Source: Deltaproteobacteria bacterium | GTDB lineage: Bacteria > Myxococcota_A > Polyangia > DRWM01 > JAAZOP01 | Length of the DNA stretch: 33,192 nt | Reading direction: 5' to 3' | Assembly (NCBI GenBank): GCA_016218765.1 | Contig: JACRCZ010000025.1 | Location: 1 to 33,192, forward strand | Shown: piece by piece, positions 22,680 to 33,192 of the stretch | Layout of the letters: every line of letters starts with the position of its first letter | Numbering within the stretch: the stretch's first letter is position 1 | Made by a program: the position numbers and the translations under genes | The notes under the pieces: generated by a model | Database searches by the model: none | What the model saw: only the letters and a program-made list of their open reading frames with translations | What the model was told of the DNA's origin: nothing

Positions 22680-24035
22680 CTACTTCACCAGTCGCGCGGC
22701 CGCCTCGTTCTGGCGCCGCACCAGCCGCTCCTCGTCGACGAGCGCCAACCGGCCGTGCTCGACGACGACTCGGCCGCCCACCAGCACGGTGTCGGCCCGG
22801 CGGCGGCCGACGCAGAAGGCCAGGGCGCCGACGGGATCGTGCCAAGCGCCCGCGTAGGCGATGTCCTGCAGGTCGAAGACCGCCAGATCCGCGGCCAGAC
22901 CGGGCGCGATCCGCCCGACATCGTCCCGCCCCAGGACCTCGGCACCGCCGCGCGAGGCGAGCCGCAGCGCGAGCCGCGCGGACATCGCACGCACCTCGCG
23001 CAGACGGTGGACCAGAAGGCACTGCCGTACCTCGGCCAGCAGGTCGGACGAGTCGTTGGACGCCGAGCCGTCGACCGCGAGGCCGACCCGCGCGCCGGCC
23101 CGCACCAGGTCGGGGATGCGCGCGATGCCGGAGCCCAGGCGCAGGTTGGACGTCGGACAGTGCGCCACGCCGGTGCGCGTGCGCCCGATCTCCGCGACCT
23201 CGTCGTCGGAGAGGTGCACCGCGTGCGCGAACCAGACGTCGGGGCCGACCCAGCCGAGGTCGCGGGCGAAGGCGAACGGCCGCTTCCCGAAACGCTCCAG
23301 ACAGTACCGCTCCTCGTCCAGCGTCTCGGCCAGGTGCGTGTGCAGCGTCACCCGGTGCTCGCGCGCGAGCACCGCGGTCTCCCGCATCAGCTCGGGGCTC
23401 ACGGAGAACGGCGAGCACGGCGCGAGCCCGACCCTGCACATCGCGAGCGGCGCCGGATCGTGGAACGCACGGATGAACCGCTCGCTGTCCCGCAGGATCT
23501 CGTCCTCGGGCTGCACCACGTGGTCCGGCGGCAGACCCCCCTGCGACGCCCCGACGCTCATGCTGCCGCGCGTGGGATGGAACCGGATGCCCAGCTCCCT
23601 CGCCGCCGCGACCGTCTCGTCGATCAAGGTCGACGGCTGGCCGCGCGGGAAGAGGTAGAAATGGTCCGCCGCGGTCGTGCAGCCGGAGAGCAGCAGCTCG
23701 CCCAGGCCGACCAGGGCGCCAATCCGCACCGCCTCCGGCTCCAGCCCCGCCCAGAGCGGGTAGAGCGTCGTCAGCCACTCGAACAACGTCGCGTCCTGCG
23801 CCGCCGGTACCGCCCGAAAAAGCGACTGCACCAGGTGATGGTGCGTGTTGACGAAGCCGGGCACGATGACCTTGCCCGACGCGTCGAGCACGCGCGCGCC
23901 CGCCGGCGCCGCCAGGTCGCGACCCACCGCGCGGATCGCGGCGCCCTCGACCAGCACGTCCGCGTCGCGCAGCACCGTGTCCCGGTCGTCCATCAGGGCG
24001 ACGGCCAGCGCGCGCCGGAGGAGCAACGCGTCCAT
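22680..24035 (-). CDS. 8-oxoguanine deaminase-type amidohydrolase
   Basis: The protein has 451 residues. It is a full-length amidohydrolase of the AtzB/SsnA/guanine-deaminase superfamily: 'FVNTHHHLVQSLF' (zinc ligands H65 and H67), 'HTHLAET', 'HAVHLSDDE' and 'AVDGSASNDSSDLLAEVRQ'. The segments 'TRGSMSVGASQGGLPPD' and 'LAPCSPFSVSPELMRETA' closely resemble, from memory, the Pseudomonas 8-oxoguanine deaminase group, which hydrolyses 8-oxoguanine to urate and ammonia. Deamination of another purine or a triazine-like ring is possible. It is cytoplasmic. The ATG at 24035 was chosen because it begins the usual N-terminal beta strand; no strong ribosome site is visible. It sits between the M28 gene (47 bp upstream) and the RNA-modifying fusion. 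Confidence 0.9.
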   Translation of the reverse strand: MDALLLRRALAVALMDDRDTVLRDADVLVEGAAIRAVGRDLAAPAGARVLDASGKVIVPGFVNTHHHLVQSLFRAVPAAQDATLFEWLTTLYPLWAGLEPEAVRIGALVGLGELLLSGCTTAADHFYLFPRGQPSTLIDETVAAARELGIRFHPTRGSMSVGASQGGLPPDHVVQPEDEILRDSERFIRAFHDPAPLAMCRVGLAPCSPFSVSPELMRETAVLAREHRVTLHTHLAETLDEERYCLERFGKRPFAFARDLGWVGPDVWFAHAVHLSDDEVAEIGRTRTGVAHCPTSNLRLGSGIARIPDLVRAGARVGLAVDGSASNDSSDLLAEVRQCLLVHRLREVRAMSARLALRLASRGGAEVLGRDDVGRIAPGLAADLAVFDLQDIAYAGAWHDPVGALAFCVGRRRADTVLVGGRVVVEHGRLALVDEERLVRRQNEAAARLVK

Positions 24036-24082
24036 CGGGAACCGGTGTCGCACGGGAGGGGGCGAATGGCAAGCGGGAACGG

Positions 24083-25249
24083 TCAGCGAAGCGCGAGGGA
24101 CGCGGCGGCGGCGCCGACGGTCGTCTGCACGATCTTCACGGTGAAACCATGGTCCAGCGTCTCGATCGCGTCGTCGCCGTCGCGACAGTGGTAGTGCGGG
24201 TTGCGGAACTCCGAGGTGTCGGTGAGCATCATCGCCGGGACGTCCAGCTCCCAGAAACCAGCGTGATCCGAACGCCGCAGGTCGGAGAGCAGCGGCGAGT
24301 TCTTCAGGATCGACGGCACCTCGAGCACGACGACCGACAGGCCGACCGCCGGCCCGTACAACGCCATCCGCTCGTGGAACGAACGCGCCAGGTCGTCGGC
24401 GATCACGGCGAGGAAATCGCCGCGGTTCTCGTTCGCGGCCAGCGCCGCCGTCTGCTCCGGGAACAGCATGTCCAGACCCGTCGGAATCGCCTGCGATTCC
24501 GGCACGTCGCTGTAGAATCCGATCATCTCGTACACGAAGTTCACCGCAAGGCTCTCCCCCGCCCCCGCCGCGCGCGCCGCGTACGCCTCCGAGCCGATCA
24601 GCCCGTCCTCCTCCTCGTCCCAGCACGCCACGACAAGTGTCCGCCGGAAACTCGCCGTCGATAACACCCGCGCGGTCTCCAAGAGCCCGGCCACGCCGCT
24701 CGCGTTGTCGTCCGCGGCCGGACAGTCCGGCACCCCGTCGTAGTGCGCCGAAACCAGCACGCGCTCGCCCGCCAGATCGCCGCCCGGCAGCACCCCGATC
24801 ACGTTGACCCCCGTGCCGTAGTCGTACAACTCCACGGCGAAACCCAGCGCCGTAAACCGCGACGCGCAGAGATCCTGCACCTCCTGCCAGTGCGCCGAGC
24901 CGGGCTCGCGGGCGCCGGCAACGGAGTTGAGATCGGCAACGTAGCGCGGCTGCTCGACGCAGCCCATGAGAGCCTCCGGCGAGCCGGCGCCGCACGGCCC
25001 CACCACCGGCGGCGCATCCGCCTCGCCACCGTCCTCCTCCGCCTCGTCGCCGTCCCCCTCCTCCGGCACGTCGAGCACCGTCTCCTCGACCGCGTCCAAC
25101 GGCGCCTCGGCCGGCGCGTCGGTCGCCCCGTCGGCATCGGCCAAGACGTCGTCCGCCCCCCGATCGGCCGCGTCGTCGCCGCCACCGCACGCCGCCGCGG
25201 CGCAAGAGAGGATCGCCCACCAGCCCAGGAAGCCGTTCGTCCGTCGCAT
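24083..25249 (-). CDS. M28-family zinc aminopeptidase-like lipoprotein
   Basis: The protein has 388 residues, with AGGAGGGG just before the ATG. The lipobox is AAAA-C21, followed by GGG and a strongly acidic Asp/Glu/Ala linker (about 25-80). The M28 domain has the expected two-zinc site: H169 and D171 ('SAHYDGVPD'), D181 ('ADDNASG'), the catalytic Glu pair at 212-213 ('WDEEEDGLIGSEAY'), E241 or a neighbour ('YEMIG'), and the final His in 'FRNPHYHC'. Such enzymes remove N-terminal residues from peptides or act on glutamyl/acyl amides; a surface-tethered peptide-scavenging role is inferred. It is the first gene of a minus-strand unit running to 20867 and diverges from the hydrolase gene. Confidence 0.93.
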   Translation of the reverse strand: MRRTNGFLGWWAILSCAAAACGGGDDAADRGADDVLADADGATDAPAEAPLDAVEETVLDVPEEGDGDEAEEDGGEADAPPVVGPCGAGSPEALMGCVEQPRYVADLNSVAGAREPGSAHWQEVQDLCASRFTALGFAVELYDYGTGVNVIGVLPGGDLAGERVLVSAHYDGVPDCPAADDNASGVAGLLETARVLSTASFRRTLVVACWDEEEDGLIGSEAYAARAAGAGESLAVNFVYEMIGFYSDVPESQAIPTGLDMLFPEQTAALAANENRGDFLAVIADDLARSFHERMALYGPAVGLSVVVLEVPSILKNSPLLSDLRRSDHAGFWELDVPAMMLTDTSEFRNPHYHCRDGDDAIETLDHGFTVKIVQTTVGAAAASLALR

Positions 25250-25299
25250 GCCCCCCTCCTACCCCTCCCGGCCCGACGGTGCAAGGCGCGGCATGTCCG

Positions 25300-25329
25300 T
25301 TGACGCCCCGCCCGACGCTCCCTTACCCT
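25300..25329 (+). promoter_or_regulatory. Candidate promoter of the leader ORF / hydrolase gene
   Basis: TTGACG (25300-25305), an 18-bp spacer and TACCCT (25324-25329) lie about 69 nt before the leader-ORF ATG at 25398, in the gap between divergent genes. Confidence 0.45.
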
Positions 25330-25397
25330 GAAGCTCCGGTGAGCGGGGAGGCGCGGCAGGCGGCTCGCCGCTCGCGCGCAGCCGGGAAGGACGGACG

Positions 25398-25457
25398 ATG
25401 AGCCATCGCGCATGCCCCGGCGACACCCGGGTCGGCACCGCCGCCGGTGCCGTATGA
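25398..25457 (+). CDS. 19-residue leader ORF overlapping the hydrolase start
   Basis: The ORF runs ATG to TGA and encodes MSHRACPGDTRVGTAAGAV. GGGAAGG lies about 8 nt upstream, a better ribosome site than the hydrolase has. Its stop overlaps the hydrolase ATG in an ATGA (25454-25457), the classic arrangement for translational coupling. The peptide has no run of one amino acid that would suggest simple attenuation. It may be a coupling leader, or chance. Confidence 0.35.
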   Translation: MSHRACPGDTRVGTAAGAV

Positions 25458-26341
25458 GCGTCGCCGAGATCCGCCGGACCACGGCGCCCGACGGGACCAG
25501 CCTCGCCTGGCGCTGCGAAGGACCGCCCGGAGCACCGTGGCTCGTGCTCTCCAACGGCGCGGGCTGCAGCGAGGAATACTGGACCGCCTCGTTCGTCCCC
25601 GCCGCGAGCCGCCGCCTCCGCGTCCTGTGGTGGGACTACCGCGGCCACCACGAGTCCCGGCCGTCGCCGGATCCGGCACGCTACCGGGTCGAGGATCACG
25701 CGCAGGACCTCCTGGCGCTGCTCGACGCCGCCGGCGTCGGCTCCGCCGTGTTCCTCGGCTTCAGCCTCGGCGTGCAGGTGACCCTCGAAGCCTACCGGCG
25801 CCGCCCGCGCGCGTTCCGCGCGCTCGCGCTCGTCTCCGGCAGCGCCGAGGATCCGCTGGCGACCTTCGCCGGACTGCCGGCCCTGCGGCCCGTGCTGGCG
25901 GGAATGACGGCGCTCGGCGCGCGCATCCCGCGCGTCACCGCGCACGTGCTGCGCTTCGGCATGGGCGGACCACTGGCCCTGCCCGTCGCGCGCTGGAGCC
26001 GGTTCTGCGAGTCCGAGGTGCCCGAAGGGCCGTTCCGCGCCTACCTCTCGAAGGCCGGACGCCTGCCCCCCGTCGCGTTCATGCGCACGCTGCGCCTCAT
26101 GGCCGAGCACTCCGCGCGCGACGTGCTCCGCTCGGTCGACGTCCCCGCGCTGCTGATCGCCGGACTGGAGGACTCCATGACGCCCGCCGCCGTCATGGAA
26201 CGGCTGCGCGACGCACTCCGCGACGCGGAGTACCTGCCCGTGCGCGGCGGACGCCACACCCTGATGATGACCCGCGGCGCCTGGGTCGCCGCCCGCCTCG
26301 TCGACTTCCTGGAGCGCCACGGCCTCCTCCCCCCATCGTGA
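25454..26341 (+). CDS. Alpha/beta-hydrolase fold enzyme
   Basis: The protein has 295 residues. The nucleophile elbow is 'GFSLG' (S104), the oxyanion-side motif 'NGAG' (34-37) and the strand-4 motif 'WWDYRGHHES'. The acid is probably the Asp in 'LIAGLEDSMTP' and the His is that of 'GGRHTLMM' near the C-terminus, a full Ser-Asp-His set. The length is normal for the family (esterases, lipases, haloperoxidase-like and C-C hydrolases); the substrate is unknown. No signal peptide is seen, so it is cytoplasmic. The ATG at 25454 overlaps the stop of the short leader ORF and begins the expected first beta strand; a start at 25412 is possible but adds an Arg-rich stretch with no match to the fold. It converges on ligA. 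Confidence 0.9.
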   Translation: MSVAEIRRTTAPDGTSLAWRCEGPPGAPWLVLSNGAGCSEEYWTASFVPAASRRLRVLWWDYRGHHESRPSPDPARYRVEDHAQDLLALLDAAGVGSAVFLGFSLGVQVTLEAYRRRPRAFRALALVSGSAEDPLATFAGLPALRPVLAGMTALGARIPRVTAHVLRFGMGGPLALPVARWSRFCESEVPEGPFRAYLSKAGRLPPVAFMRTLRLMAEHSARDVLRSVDVPALLIAGLEDSMTPAAVMERLRDALRDAEYLPVRGGRHTLMMTRGAWVAARLVDFLERHGLLPPS

Positions 26342-26369
26342 AACCGCGCGCGGCAGGAGGAGCCCGCCG

Positions 26370-30260
<3,891 letters not shown>

Positions 30261-30273
<13 letters not shown>

Positions 30274-30989
30274 CGGCCACCTCCGCCGTCGCCGCCGCCC
30301 TTGCGCTCGAAACGCACGACCCGCGGGTCGCTCGGCGGCGGGCGGCGCCGCCAGCGCGACGGGCGCCACCAGCCCTTGACCAGCACGAACCCCGCGGCCA
30401 TGCCGCCCAGGTGCGCGGCGACGCTGATTCCGGGCTTCCGCATCACCCAGTCCAGGAGCACGAACGCCAGCACGAGCAGGAGCATGGTCCGGGCACGCAT
30501 CGGCAAGAGCCCGAAGAGGAAGACCGGCGCGTCCGCGTAGATGATGCCGAACGCCGTGGCCACGGCGAGCACGGCGCCGGAACAACCGATCGTCGGCTGA
30601 AAGGGGTAGTAGTACCAGCCGACCGCCGTCACGGTCAGCCCGGCCACGGCCCCCGTGATGAGGAAGAAGCGCAGGAAGGCCCACGAGCCCCAGCGGCGCT
30701 CGAGAAACCCGCCGAACATGTAGAGCATGAAGAGGTTGAACACGATGTGCAGGGGGGAAGACGGGTCGTGCAGCCACATGTAGGAGAGGACCTGCCAGGC
30801 CCAGCCGCGCCCGACGACGTCCGCCGGCAGGAGCCACAACGCGCCGATCCAACGCGGATCCTCCAGCCAGTTGAGCGCGATCAGCTCCAGCGCGTAGACG
30901 CCCACGATGGAGATGATCAACGCCTTCACCGCCGGCGTGAGCATGCCGCCGAACATCGAACGGCCGCGGGGCTGGGAAGGATCGATCAT
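30261..30989 (-). CDS. Rhomboid-family intramembrane serine protease
   Basis: The protein has 242 residues and about six membrane helices. Catalytic S137 sits in 'TIGCSGAVLAV' and H193 in 'ISVAAHLGGMAAG', with the oxyanion-side pair H81 and N85 in 'HIVFNLFMLYMFGG'. The loop-1 Trp-Arg is shifted but recognisable ('FLERRWGSW'). Rhomboids cut single-pass membrane proteins within the membrane. The C-terminal tail (about 208-242) is Arg-, Pro- and Gly-rich and should be cytoplasmic. The gene lies 12 bp downstream of the MCE gene and overlaps the start of the next membrane-protein gene by 13 nt. Confidence 0.95.
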
Positions 30990-31001
30990 CGCTTGCGACG
31001 C

Positions 31002-32609
31002 CTAGCGCCCCGTCGTGAGCAGCGAGGAGGGCGCGAAGGCCAGCATCGCCTTGAGATCCTCGTCCGTGAACCGGATCTGCGCGCCGATGAAGAAGTCGCG
31101 GTCCACGTTCAACACGTCGTCCGCGCCACCGACGATGTACAGGCCGCGCACGAACTCCAGCGCGGCGAGAAACTTGAGCCGCGGGTAGACGTCGGTGCCG
31201 ATGGCGAACGCGTCCATCGAGATCTGCAGGGCATCGTCCAGGAAGTGCAGATCAACGCCCACCCCGCCCGTGGACTCCTTGATGCCGAAACGGAACGTCG
31301 CGAAGCTGATGCGCCGCGCGAACATCAGGCTGAAACGCAACGCCTCCCCGCGCACCGTCTCCAGCTCGCGCACGTAGAACGGATCGTCCGTCGACGTCGT
31401 CGTGCGCTCGACCGTCGACACCGACCCGCGCGGGTCGTCGATCACCTCGATGAGGTAGTACTTGTCCTCCTTGGGCTGCAGCCGCAGCGCGATGTACGTC
31501 TTCAACGTGTTGGCGAAGAAGTTGTACTCGCTGCGCAGCTCGACGATGGTCTGCAGCCGCGTCAGCGAGCCGATGAAGTCGCCCGCGTCCGTCACCACCT
31601 CGTGGGCCTCGGTCACGAACCCCTCGACCTCGTCGATCACCGTGTCGTCCGTGATCAGCCGCCCCAGTGTCCCCTGACCCGCCGCCACACCCTCCGTCGT
31701 CTCCTCGACCGTCGCCAGCGTGCGGTCCAGCCGCTGCAAGGCGGATTCGAGCGTGTCCATGCTGCGACGCAGGCTGGCCGCCCCCTCGCCCACCGTCTCG
31801 CGGTTGCCCGACACGATGTCGCGGATCTCGGAGGTGATCCCGTGGATGTCGTCGAGGATGGCGTCGACGTCCGGCCCGGCCCGCGCCGTGATCCGTTCCA
31901 CGTTGCTGATCGCAGTCGTCACCACCTGCGCGTTGCTGTCGACCAGCGTCTTGACCGAATCCGTCACGTGCTCGATGTTGTCCAGCACCTGCTGGATCTG
32001 CTGCTGCCCCTCCTCCGTGCCGAAGATCGCCGCCGCCCGATGGCTCACCAGCCGCACGTCATCGACGACGTCCGCGACGCCCTCCGAGATGCGCTGCAGC
32101 TCGACCGCCATGCTCCCCGCACGCTGCACCACCTGGTCGATGCTCGTCGACTGGATCACGTTCTCGATCCGGCCGCCATCGGGGATGAAACAAGCTCCGC
32201 CGGCCCGTGACTGCGACCGGCACAGCCTGCAGCACTCCAGTCCCGCGTTCTCCGGCTTCTCGCACCGCTCGTCCGTCCCCCGCGTCAGGCTCACGTTGTA
32301 CTCGCCCAGAAGGCTCGTCGCCTCCTTGGCCAGCGTCGCGTCGCAGAACAGCGTCACGTCGGTACGGATGCGCAGGTTCACCCGCGCCTTGCCGCCCTGC
32401 AGCGACAACGACTCGATCGAACCCACCGAAATGCCCGCCATCAGCACCCGGGAACGCGACACCAGCCCGCGCGCATCGTCGATCAACGCCCACGCCCCGT
32501 AACCACCCTCCACGCGGTACTGCGTCACGAAGCTGATCGCGAAGTACAACCCGACCGCCGCACCGACGGTGAGGATCCCGACCGTGACCGCGCTACGCAG
32601 GACACGCAT
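31002..32609 (-). CDS. MlaD/MCE-domain lipid-transport protein with a Cys cluster
   Basis: The protein has 535 residues. One N-terminal membrane helix (about 7-28) is followed by a single MCE-like domain (about 35-150), where 'GLVSRSRVLMAGISVGSIESL' is the signature of the MlaD superfamily. An unusual insertion carries C116, C126, C127, C130 and C140. Residues about 155-350 are a long helical, coiled-coil-like stretch, and the C-terminus (about 350-535) is beta-rich and resembles the barrel-like end of long MCE proteins (inference). MCE proteins form tunnels that move phospholipids between membranes, normally with MlaE/MlaF-type permease and ATPase. Those genes are not in this window. It is the first gene after a 105-bp gap that holds a possible TGCTAGGGT extended -10 box. 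Confidence 0.93.
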   Translation of the reverse strand: MRVLRSAVTVGILTVGAAVGLYFAISFVTQYRVEGGYGAWALIDDARGLVSRSRVLMAGISVGSIESLSLQGGKARVNLRIRTDVTLFCDATLAKEATSLLGEYNVSLTRGTDERCEKPENAGLECCRLCRSQSRAGGACFIPDGGRIENVIQSTSIDQVVQRAGSMAVELQRISEGVADVVDDVRLVSHRAAAIFGTEEGQQQIQQVLDNIEHVTDSVKTLVDSNAQVVTTAISNVERITARAGPDVDAILDDIHGITSEIRDIVSGNRETVGEGAASLRRSMDTLESALQRLDRTLATVEETTEGVAAGQGTLGRLITDDTVIDEVEGFVTEAHEVVTDAGDFIGSLTRLQTIVELRSEYNFFANTLKTYIALRLQPKEDKYYLIEVIDDPRGSVSTVERTTTSTDDPFYVRELETVRGEALRFSLMFARRISFATFRFGIKESTGGVGVDLHFLDDALQISMDAFAIGTDVYPRLKFLAALEFVRGLYIVGGADDVLNVDRDFFIGAQIRFTDEDLKAMLAFAPSSLLTTGR

Positions 32610-32714
32610 GACCGCTCACACCGCCCCCTGCGGGTGCGGGCCCGTGACCCGGACACACATCGCGCAAGACCCTAGCACAGAACAAGGACGGGAGGGGTCG
32701 GGCGAAGCCGGCGC

Positions 32715-33192
32715 CTACCGCCGCTTCGCCTCCTCCGCGCGCACCTCGCGACCCCCGAACCGCAGCCCGGACAACGCGCCGATCGCATCCGCCACCCGCT
32801 CCACGGGCACGCACACGACCGTCGACCGCTCGCGCACGTCGACCGGACCGAAATCGGACGAGCGCAGCGCCAGCCGGCCCTGCAGCCACTGCCCCAGGAA
32901 ATCGCCGTCCACCCCGTCCTCCAGACCCACCGTGAGGAACAGGTTGCGCATCTCCTTGCCCCCGGCACTGCGCGAGGACAGGAAGTCCTCCGGACGCGGC
33001 CGCTCCTCGGACTCGCGCGCCGGCGCCGGCGCCGCATCCTCGTCGTCCGCCGCGTCACGCGGCGCGCTCGCCCGCGGACCAGCGGCCGGCGCGCCGGGAC
33101 CGTCGCCCCCGCCTCCGCCCCGTCGCCTCCGCCGGCCGCGGCGCGGCTCGGAACCTTCGTCCCTGCCGGCCTCCGCCCTCGCGGCGGCAGCC
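32715..33192 (-). CDS. DEAD-box RNA helicase, C-terminal part with DbpA-type RNA-binding domain (partial)
   Basis: The frame is open from the right edge to a stop at 32715, giving the last 159 residues. The first half is low complexity: an Arg/Gly-rich block ('RRGRRRRRGGGGGDG') and an acidic, Ala/Pro-rich block. The last 80 residues ('MRNLFLTVGLEDGVDGDFL' to 'LRFGGREVRAEEAKRR') match the RRM-like DbpA RNA-binding domain that follows the helicase core in DbpA/CsdA-type proteins. In DbpA this domain binds hairpin 92 of 23S rRNA during ribosome assembly. The helicase core itself is outside the window, so the assignment rests on this domain and the linker. Confidence 0.8.
   Translation of the reverse strand, partial: AAAARAEAGRDEGSEPRRGRRRRRGGGGGDGPGAPAAGPRASAPRDAADDEDAAPAPARESEERPRPEDFLSSRSAGGKEMRNLFLTVGLEDGVDGDFLGQWLQGRLALRSSDFGPVDVRERSTVVCVPVERVADAIGALSGLRFGGREVRAEEAKRR

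Overview
The window is 33 kb of very GC-rich (estimated about 70%) bacterial chromosome with strongly GC-biased third codon positions. Cys-rich 'CNG-x-E' repeat lipoproteins, a MopE-type metal-binding tail, Sel1/Hcp-type Cys repeats, long Asp/Glu/Ala linkers after lipoboxes and many exported proteins point to an uncultured, myxobacteria-like (Myxococcota / former Deltaproteobacteria) organism. This is inference from protein style; there is no rRNA or other marker to fix it. I saw no tRNA, rRNA, CRISPR, IS element or prophage.

Layout. 1-1515 (-): molybdopterin oxidoreductase, cut by the left edge. 1733-3196 (+): Cys-rich lipoprotein. 3206-5542 (-): two-gene unit of a parvulin-like lipoprotein and a propeller-transglutaminase. 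5774-9556 (+): DUF3604 lipoprotein and a CNG-repeat/MopE lipoprotein. 9584-10639 (-): M48 zinc peptidase. 10861-15344 (+): two small envelope proteins, an FG-GAP lipoprotein, an M23 peptidase and a TTG-started lipoprotein. 15370-20375 (-): a three-gene unit with a paralogous pair of exported Cys/His/Asp proteins plus a Sel1-repeat lipoprotein. This is the best candidate for an undescribed system. 20867-25249 (-): an rRNA methyltransferase-pseudouridine synthase fusion, an 8-oxoguanine-deaminase-type amidohydrolase and an M28 peptidase lipoprotein. 25398-26341 (+): tiny leader ORF and alpha/beta hydrolase. 26370-33192 (-): LigA, a membrane protein of unknown function, rhomboid protease, an MCE-domain protein and the 3' end of a DEAD-box helicase gene.

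The theme is the cell envelope. Nine proteins carry a lipobox (one of them upstream of any usable start codon). Predicted proteases or protease-like folds include a transglutaminase, the paralogous pair, M23, M28, M48 and rhomboid. Housekeeping genes (ligA, the RNA-modifying fusion, the helicase) show that this is ordinary chromosome and not an island.

Non-coding features: three REP-like intergenic repeats, two GC-rich hairpins that could be terminators, and several promoter candidates with TA-N3-T -10 boxes. The only gene-free stretch over 300 bp is 20376-20866, which holds a likely promoter, a leader of about 210 nt and one of the repeats. All reading is by eye; no homology search was run.
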